Origin: Leucaena leucocephala
Taxonomy: Eukaryota > Streptophyta > Magnoliopsida > Fabales > Fabaceae
DNA length: 64,000 nt
Assembly (NCBI GenBank): GCA_037074615.1
Contig: CM073536.1
Span: forward strand, 2,175,001 to 2,239,000
Direction of reading: 5' to 3'
Shown: positions 56,838 to 64,000 of the stretch, in pieces
How positions within the stretch are numbered: position 1 is the first letter of the stretch
Layout of the letters: the number at the start of each line of letters is the position of its first letter
The notes under the pieces: model-generated
Told to the model about the DNA's origin: nothing
Database searches by the model: none
Seen by the model: only the letters and a program-made list of their open reading frames with translations
Position numbers and translations under genes: made by a program

Positions 56838-59800
56838 TCACGTACTCTTTTGCTCATCATCTTCTTTGGAAGTGAGATCCTCATACCGAGATGGAGAAAC
56901 GGCCACGTTTCCTTCTCGCTCGTTGGATTCTATAAGCATCAACACGACTTGGCGCATTGATGGGCGATCGGTAGGGTTCATGTTTGAGCAGAGCAAAGCA
57001 ATTTTGAGAACTGTGAGCATGTGGTTCACAGTGGTTTGATCTTGGAGATTGAGACGATTGTCAAGCACACCAGAGGACAGTGTGTTGTTATGGCTCCGAA
57101 TATAATTTTTGACCCATGTCACCAGATCGCCTCCTTGCTCGAGCGGCTGAACCGGCGTTCTTCCTGTTAGCAACTCCAACAGCACAACTCCATAGCTATA
57201 GATGTCACACTTCTCAGTGACCTTCATGGTGTATGCATATTCTGCCACATAGGATCATGGAAACATCAGTACACAACAATTGACAGACAGGTAAAAACAT
57301 TATCAACTTCCAAATGTGAAAAACCAGATATCAAGGACTACTTTACTCATTCCAATGACGAGGTAAGAGAAACAAAATTCTTAGATCAACTACCACATTC
57401 AATTATTCAAATAATAGGTGAATTTCATAAGCACAAAGTCGAGCTGTATCATATAAGTTACAGGAGATAGCGTCAAAAATTAACGTCTAACTAGATTTTT
57501 TTTTTTTTGGGGCTATAAATTAAGGAGGCTTAAGACGTTGGGAGGAATAGGCCCACCCGGACAATTCATCTATGCCGAAACAAATGATGAAGTGAAGAGT
57601 TGAATATGTTCATTTATCGTTGGAAGAGAAACTAATTCTGAATTGGATAATTCAAATTTTACTGAGCCGAATTCAAGATTATAAATAATGGTGACTAACT
57701 GGCTAAACAAATATAAGGAGAAACCAAGACAGAATAGCAGCTTACCAGGAGCAATATAACCATATGATCCAGCAACAGCGGACATTGACTTCGATTGAGG
57801 CATGTCAACGACTTTTGCTAAACCAAAATCACCTACATGGGCCTCAAAGTTTTCATCAAGTAGAATGTTATTTGATTTTATATCACGGTGAATGATCTTT
57901 GGTTTACAGTCATGATGCAAGTAGGCAAGCCCCTCTGCTGCTCCAAGGGCAATCATGAACCGAGTTGGCCATTCCAAATTACTTGCAAATCCATGAAGTT
58001 GCTCCCCTAGGCTACCCCTTGCCATGTATTCATATAGTAGGAGATTGCTACCTTGGTGATAGCAAAATCCATACAACTTCACTATGTTTCGATGCCTTAT
58101 CTTTCCAAGAGTCAATATCTCAGCCCGGAAGCTGTTCTCGATGTTGTTCCCTTCCCTGTTGGATGCTAACTTTTTAACAGCTATAGTCTTCCCAGATGGC
58201 ATCAAAGCCTTGTAAACTGTTCCGCAAGCCCCTCTTCCAATAACATAACTGTCATGAAAGCTGTTGGTAGCTTCAAGTAGATCATGGAAGGTGAAGCCAT
58301 CTTTTGGAGGAAAATAGATGTCTGAATCTGGGGAGGGAATCTCAGAATCCCTCAATGAAGAAATAGGCTTAGGAGGACGTCTCATTAAATATAAAATGAA
58401 TACTATAAGAATGAGAGAAACGCCACCAACAACTGTTGCGATAATAGTGATAATCTTGGTGCGAGAAGCATTAGGATTTTTCATAGGAGGATCAGAGAGA
58501 GAAGATGGATTAGTGTTGCAGCCAAGCAGAGGAGCACCACAGAGGCCATTGTTACCAACAAAGCTGCTAATATCCATATTTCCAAATAGCGGAATGGAAG
58601 GTATAGGTCCAGAAAGATTATTGTATGAGAAATTACATCCCATCAAACTTGAAAGGTTTTCAAATGTGCTGGGAATTTCACCACTCAGATTATTATTATT
58701 GAGAAGGAGAAACTCAAGCATATAGAGATTGCCAAGTTTATCAGGTACACTTCCAGAAAGGTCATTGTAACTGAGATTCAATGCAATCTGTAAGCTTGTG
58801 AGATTACCCAGATCAGGAGGTATTTCTCCAGAAAATAAATTGCCACCCATCTGCAATGCAGTCAAACGAAGCAGATTACCTAATGGTGAAGGAATATTCC
58901 CTGTAAGCTTATTATCTGAGAGCTTGAGAAGCTCCAACTGTGAGAGTGTTCCAATCTCATCTGGTAGAGAACCAGTAAAGCTGTTGCCGCTGAGATCAAG
59001 TCGCTGGAGCTTCTTGCATCTAACAATTTCATGTGGGATTGGACCAATGAAAGAATTGGACGAAACATTGAAGGTCACTAATTGAGAAAGGTTTCCTATT
59101 TCTTTAGGCAACTCTAATGTGAAGTAGTTGTTAGCAATATGAAGCCTCTGCAACTTCTGGCACCTCTCGATCTCGGGAGAAATAGGACCACTGAACCTGT
59201 TCTGGCTCAGCTCAACGGCAGTAAGGTTCACTAGTTTGCACAGTTGTGAAGGAAAGCCACCAGTGAGACTGTTTCCAACCAATAGGAGCAGAGCCAATGT
59301 CTCACAGTTCAGGATGCCAGTTGGTATATTTCCATACAGCCGATTAGAAGCCAGATTCAACAACATCAAGTTAGAATTTCGACATAGATGAGGAGGTATC
59401 GTTCCTGTCAAGTGATTGTTAGAAAAATCAACCACCCAAAGAGGACTATAAAGTCCAAGGCTCTGAGGAATATTCCCACTTAGAGAGTTGTCATTAAGTT
59501 GCAACTGAGCCATTCGAGTCAAATACTGGAACCCCAATGGAACTGGACCTGTGAGATTATTAATGGACAGGTCCAGCCTTGTCAGGTTTCTCAAGCTACT
59601 AAACTCACTGGGTATGACACCCGATAGCTGGTTCTCAAAGAGAAAGAGCAGTTGGAGACCACTTACTTTGCTGATCTCAGAAGGCATATCACCCACCAAA
59701 GAGTTTTCTGAGAAATCAATTTCCAATGCCTGAGAAAGATTCCCAGTTGTCCTTGGAATGGTTCCATTCAACTTATTTCGGTAAAGGTACAACCTCCCCA

Positions 59801-60683
59801 GAGATTTGAGATTCCCAATCTCCTCAGGTATAGGTCCAACAAGAGAATTTCCATATAAAGCAAGGGTTTGAAGGCTGGTACAATTCCCAATCTCTTTAGG
59901 AATAAGCCCTGATAACTGGTTGTTCCACAAAAGCAGTTCTATCAAGTTCTGAAGCATCCCAATCTCTGTCGGCAGTTCTCCTCCTATCTGATTTTGAGCA
60001 AGGCCAAGAAATTCCATGCTCGTGCATCCACCGATCTCACTTGGCAAGCTACCAGACAATCTATTTCCCCCAGCTCTCAAAGTAGTGAGACTCTTCAGAT
60101 TTCCAATAGAACGAGGCAGGGGACCAGTCAGATTGTTTGTGTAAGCTACAAGCTCAACCAAGGAAGACAAGGTTCCCAGTTCCTCTGGCAGAGAACCTGA
60201 GAGTATGTTGTTGCAAATATTCAAACGTCTCAGAAGGGACAGCTTACCCAATTCAGCAGGAATTTGTCCCCTGAATCGATTATTGTTCAAAAAAAGAAAT
60301 TCCAAGCTCGAGCAATTTCCAATTTCACTGGGTATATTTCCAGTCAGCCCATTGTCGGCAAGATTGAGATAAGTTAGATGCGTAAGACCTCCAATGCTAG
60401 GATTTAGAGTTCCAGAAAGATTCATTGAACTCAAATCAAGTGACCACACCACTGGATTATATTCATAAGTGCAATTCACACCCGTCCATCCACAAGGTGT
60501 TTCATCAGTAGACTTCCAATTCGCCAAATGATTAGATTCATCATGAAGACTGCTCTTCAGCTCGAGCAGGTACTGCCCCTCTGTGTTCAATCCCTCTGTA
60601 GTAGAAAGAAGTAAAGTGAATAATAGTAGAATACCAGAACGCCTGTCTTCCAACGCTCTCCTTTTATTGAAATTCGCAGACAT
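56838..60683 (-). CDS. LRR receptor-like kinase, subfamily XI (At5g63930/At2g33170-like), intact
   Basis: A plasma-membrane receptor kinase of 1113 residues in two exons (57746-60683 and 56838-57241; 3342 nt). In order: signal peptide (about 1-31), LRRNT with TPCGWTGVNC, about 25 leucine-rich repeats of the plant LxGxIPxE type, the cap GNNGLCGAPLLGC, one transmembrane helix (IITIIATVVGGVSLILIVFI) and a Ser/Thr kinase. Kinase landmarks: glycine loop IGRGACGTVYKA (about 815), Lys in AVKKL (about 837), HRDIKSNN (about 932), DFGLAK (about 952) and, across the single intron, APEYAYT and DIYSYGVVLLELLTG. It is of the RD type. The intron after APE is the conserved LRR-XI position, and the pseudogene at 32686 lost its donor at the same site. 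The frame beyond 57746 is intron read-through. The ligand is unknown. The gene looks fully functional. Confidence 0.94.
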
Positions 60684-61490
60684 CTTAACTTTTAAGAGAC
60701 CTGCAGATTGATAACCGAGTATTCAAATCCATGACACAGCCCAAATGCTTCATATTGCAATTAAAGAAAAGATATAAGCCAGAAACTGTGTAAATCACAC
60801 AAGAAATCGATTCATGATTCATTTTGCCTAACCCCCAATTCCATAAAAAAAGAGTTTAAATTAGAAATTTGGTAAACGGCTATTTGTGGTGAATATTAAT
60901 TAAGGGAGTAAGATCTCAAAACTCAGAGCTGACAGAGACGACAAATTGGAAAGCCATTTCCACAGCTAGAATCTTAATCAGCATGTCCATTTCATTTGAA
61001 AGGGAAAGAAAGGAGATGAAGTAAAAGGAAAGCTTGAACATACCTATCCAAGCCTACCATACTAACGTTACTCATCAAACAAGAGATAATAAAAAAAGCA
61101 TCTCCAACACTTGGGATCAACTCCTTGAGAAGGAAACACTAACACCGTGGAATTCATGAATCTCCAGACAAAAATAGAATATGCCCGGATTGCCTTTTCT
61201 CACAGAAAGCGCGGGATCTTGGATCAGTCAGGCAAGATATTCTGCAGAAGAATCCCAACCCCTTTTGCCGGAGGACAGAAAAAGTACAAATATATTTAGC
61301 GATGGAAAGGAAAACCATCAAACGTAGAAGAAGAAGAAGGGAAGGGGGGAAAGGAACGTGGTGTGAAACGGCATGAGCATGAGTATCGGTATGGTGAGTG
61401 GAATGATGATGAGCGGAAAGGATCTTTTAGGGGGATGGAAAGAACAGGCAAAGAGCCCAAGGGTGAAGCTGAAATGGCCGACAAAGCATG

Positions 61491-61493
<3 letters not shown>
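60684..61493 (-). other. 5' leader and promoter region of the LRR receptor kinase
   Basis: No other gene is supported. The 62-codon frame at 61296-61484 on the minus strand would be an upstream ORF if transcription starts near the (GA)n tract, but its Ser/Pro/Phe-rich composition gives no family match. Confidence 0.35.

Positions 61494-61551
<58 letters not shown>
61494..61551. repeat. (CT)n(TA)n microsatellite
   Basis: About 18 CT units followed by about 10 TA units. Read on the minus strand this is TATA-type sequence followed by a GA run, a common plant core-promoter arrangement, and it lies about 810 bp before the LRR-kinase start codon. Confidence 0.9.
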
Positions 61552-64000
61552 CCACAAAAGGGAGGGGCCTAGTTAAGGCTCATTCTTTTGATTTTCCAGT
61601 TGCTTGTGGAGCTGGGAAAGTGAGAAGAAGGAGAAGGGAAGAAAAAGGATTGGAACTTGGAAGTAGTTGTTGTTGGGGACTCAGGAGTGGAGAGAAAATA
61701 GATGGGGACGGCTTAACTGGGTGGGTACGCACTGAAATACGCGCGGGGGAAATGGTGAACGAGTAAGTAGGAATGGCGGAGGCCGCTTCTTTTGCCACGT
61801 GATCATTGCGTGAAACAGTCACAAGTCGCTCTTTCTCATTAATCAAACTCCAATCCCTCTCATCATCGTCATATCTTAATCTCTTCCTCCTTTCTCTTTC
61901 ATTCCAAATTTTCCCCCACAGCACGCAGTCCAAGCCTTCATGGTCCGACATGCATATTTTCATTTTATTTTATTTTTAGAATTCTTCATACTACCTCTAA
62001 ATAAAAAATTAATAAATATAAAAAATAAATTTTATATTTATATCAAGATTAATTTTTTAATTAAATTATATGTTAAAAATTGAATGAATATTAAATATTT
62101 CATGAGGATTTAGTATTATAACATTGTATAGTTTGACATTAATTTATTATTATATTTTCTAAATAGCGGGGTTAGTAATTGGTAATCCATTGAGTTGTAC
62201 TACTGAGACCTAAATTAACATGGGGCAATTGTGATTATAAAAACATAAATAAGATCACAATTGGTAAATCAGCACCCGCTACGCTAAGGCGTCATGATGA
62301 GGGTGTTGAAAGGTGAAAAGAAAAGAAAAGAAAGGGAGCTAAGCCTGAACAAGCTAATTTGGAGCTCATGTGAATGTGACGTGGCGCCCTTCATTGAATC
62401 ATTCCTCATTTTCATTCTGGCCCCCTTCCACTTACTTAATTATTTTAATCACTTTTTTTCTTTTTTATGTAGTCAGGACCAAATTATTCACCATACCAAT
62501 TAAAATTTGAAGACGTACGCTACCATGCAAGCGTTTCACTTTAACCTGATATATACACAAGTGATTCGTCTAATAATTAGTATCAGAGCCCACGATCATG
62601 AATTCGATTTTTAATTTTATAAACCACAATTTTGCAATAAAAATTAAAAAAAAATATCAGAGGATCGTGGAACCTGCTGCCAAATTCTGGTCTTCACAAA
62701 GATTTAGCATTACCATTGTAATCATATCGAAACTTAACTTTTAAACTGAGATACGATTAAATAAGAGAAAGGAGATCTATTTTTTTTATTTAACAATAAC
62801 ATTCGATCCAACGGTAAGGGGCGTAAACCATGACAGAGAGCTTAAGTACTACGATCTCATGGACCTTTTGGATTATTCTCAAAGTTCGTACATCATAATA
62901 AAATATCAGTTCATATTTTGCCTTTTATATTTATTAAAGAATCCATTCAAGTGGGTCCTTTTATTTACCGGCGTGCTCTTGCATTCTCAATGTTAAATAA
63001 ATAGTCAGATTTTCTACAACAATTAATTAATTATCCCCTCATCTTATTTCCAATATCCTCTTGCTTTCCTTCGTTTCACTTTCTCTTTAATTTATTATTA
63101 TTATTATTGGCTATCTCTATCCGCCTAGGGAAGACCAACAAATAAGAGCAATCAAAGATCTGAGCCGAATTCTCAATATATGAGTAATCTTAACAAAGCA
63201 AATCTGAATGAAAATCGTACCTACAATTTCTTTTACATTTCAACCCTCGTAAATTTTACGCGGGAACACTATAATTATTATTTTATTGTATACTAAAAAT
63301 CGTAAATACTCAAATCTTTAATATATATATACACGATATGTTCAATTAATTTTATTAAATTAAAAAAAATAATTAATATGTTATTTTTTTAAAATATTAT
63401 AACCATATTTCTTAATTCTCTTACTACTTATCTTATTTAATTATTATTAAAGGAATATCAATAAAGAATTTAAAAAATAAATTAATAAATATAAAAAATA
63501 TATATTATATATATAACTAAAATTAACTCCCTAATTATATCCTATATAAAGGACTAGAGGAGTATAATATACTATATCCGAATTTAATTATAAGAGTTTA
63601 TTAATTTTTTTTATAGATATATGAAATCAAAATAAATCAATTAAGTATAATTAATATAAGAGATAATTGAATAATTTAAGTAGATTGAAGAGTATATAAT
63701 ATGAATTCGTCTTTATTAATTAAATTTAGTTATAATTAACTAATTTATTTAACTTCATATATCAATATAAAAAAGTTAAATGATTTTTAAAATTAAAAAT
63801 GAGATAATACTATTATTTGATTGGTCCTATGTAAAGGACTTGAGGAGTATACCATGTATCAAATCCTGACATCTTCCGCTTAGTTTAAATTTAGTAGGCA
63901 GGTCCATATCCTACATCCTTAACAAGCCCGGTCGATCCTTAAAGTAGTACATAGTTAGGTTTACTCTTTGATTAATAATTAAATTAATTATCTTGGCCAA
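61552..64000. other. AT-rich terminal spacer with dispersed repeats
   Basis: I see no gene. At 63551-63560 and 63836-63847 the motif GGACTAGAGGAGTAT/GGACTTGAGGAGTAT occurs twice in the same orientation, with the AT-rich 'gagtatataatatgaatt' repeat (also at 15.1 kb) between. An (ATT)n run lies at 63089-63107. Frames at 61580-61963 and 62294-62503 are not supported as genes. Confidence 0.45.

Noticed and set aside
58318..60200. Plus-strand frames opposite the LRR receptor kinase
   Set aside because: They are antisense shadows of leucine-rich repeat codons and contain no family features.
60684..61557. Separate small gene at 61296-61557
   Set aside because: The Ser/Phe/Pro-rich frames overlap the microsatellite and the probable leader of the LRR kinase, and no splice or domain evidence supports them.

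Overview
This window is nuclear DNA of a flowering plant, most likely a eudicot. The genes carry short exons and AT-rich GT-AG introns. They encode plant-restricted families: a WUSCHEL-related homeobox protein, S-protein homologues, LRR receptor kinases, a glycine-rich cell-wall protein and a heavy-metal-associated-domain protein. The spacers are very AT-rich and hold plant SINEs, hAT- and Stowaway-type MITEs and many microsatellites. I do not name a species. There is no sign of bacterial or organellar DNA, and no CRISPR array or phage.

Layout. 1-10.3 kb is gene-dense: the first exon of a potassium-channel beta-subunit/aldo-keto reductase (KAB1 type, running off the left edge), a complete seven-exon PAP15-type purple acid phosphatase, and a four-exon 2-oxoglutarate-dependent dioxygenase with an as-1-like element upstream. 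10.3-20.6 kb is a gene desert packed with mobile-element remnants: a SINE nested in another SINE, a lone SINE, two hAT-like MITEs, a probable LINE tail and a 250-bp tandem duplication. 20.8-24.7 kb is a six-exon pectate lyase, and 28.2-30.0 kb an eight-exon inosine triphosphate pyrophosphatase with a 10-nt microexon.

32.7-35.5 kb is a decayed LRR-XI receptor kinase. It adjoins a tandemly duplicated segment (about 35.5-43.3 kb) that holds three members of a two-exon, signal-peptide-bearing, eight-cysteine peptide family. Copy 1 is intact, copy 2 has a damaged signal peptide and copy 3 is frameshifted. These reading frames are too short or too split to show in a simple ORF scan. A heavy-metal-associated-like gene that has lost its CxxC lies in the same block. 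Then come a glycine-rich secreted protein (43.7 kb), a DPH4-type J-protein missing one zinc-ligand cysteine (45.5 kb), an intact S-protein homologue (47.3 kb) with two decayed relatives downstream on the same strand (51.4 and 55.7 kb), a WOX3/PRESSED FLOWER-type homeobox gene (54.1 kb), a tRNA-Lys(CTT) gene, and an intact 1113-residue LRR-XI receptor kinase (56.8-60.7 kb). The last 3 kb is AT-rich spacer.

The genes are unrelated single transcription units with no operon logic. The main theme is secreted small proteins and their possible receptors (cysteine-rich peptides, S-protein homologues, LRR kinases) undergoing local duplication and decay. Exon boundaries were read by eye from splice signals, family conservation and reading phase. 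For every multi-exon gene called complete, the exon lengths sum to a multiple of three.
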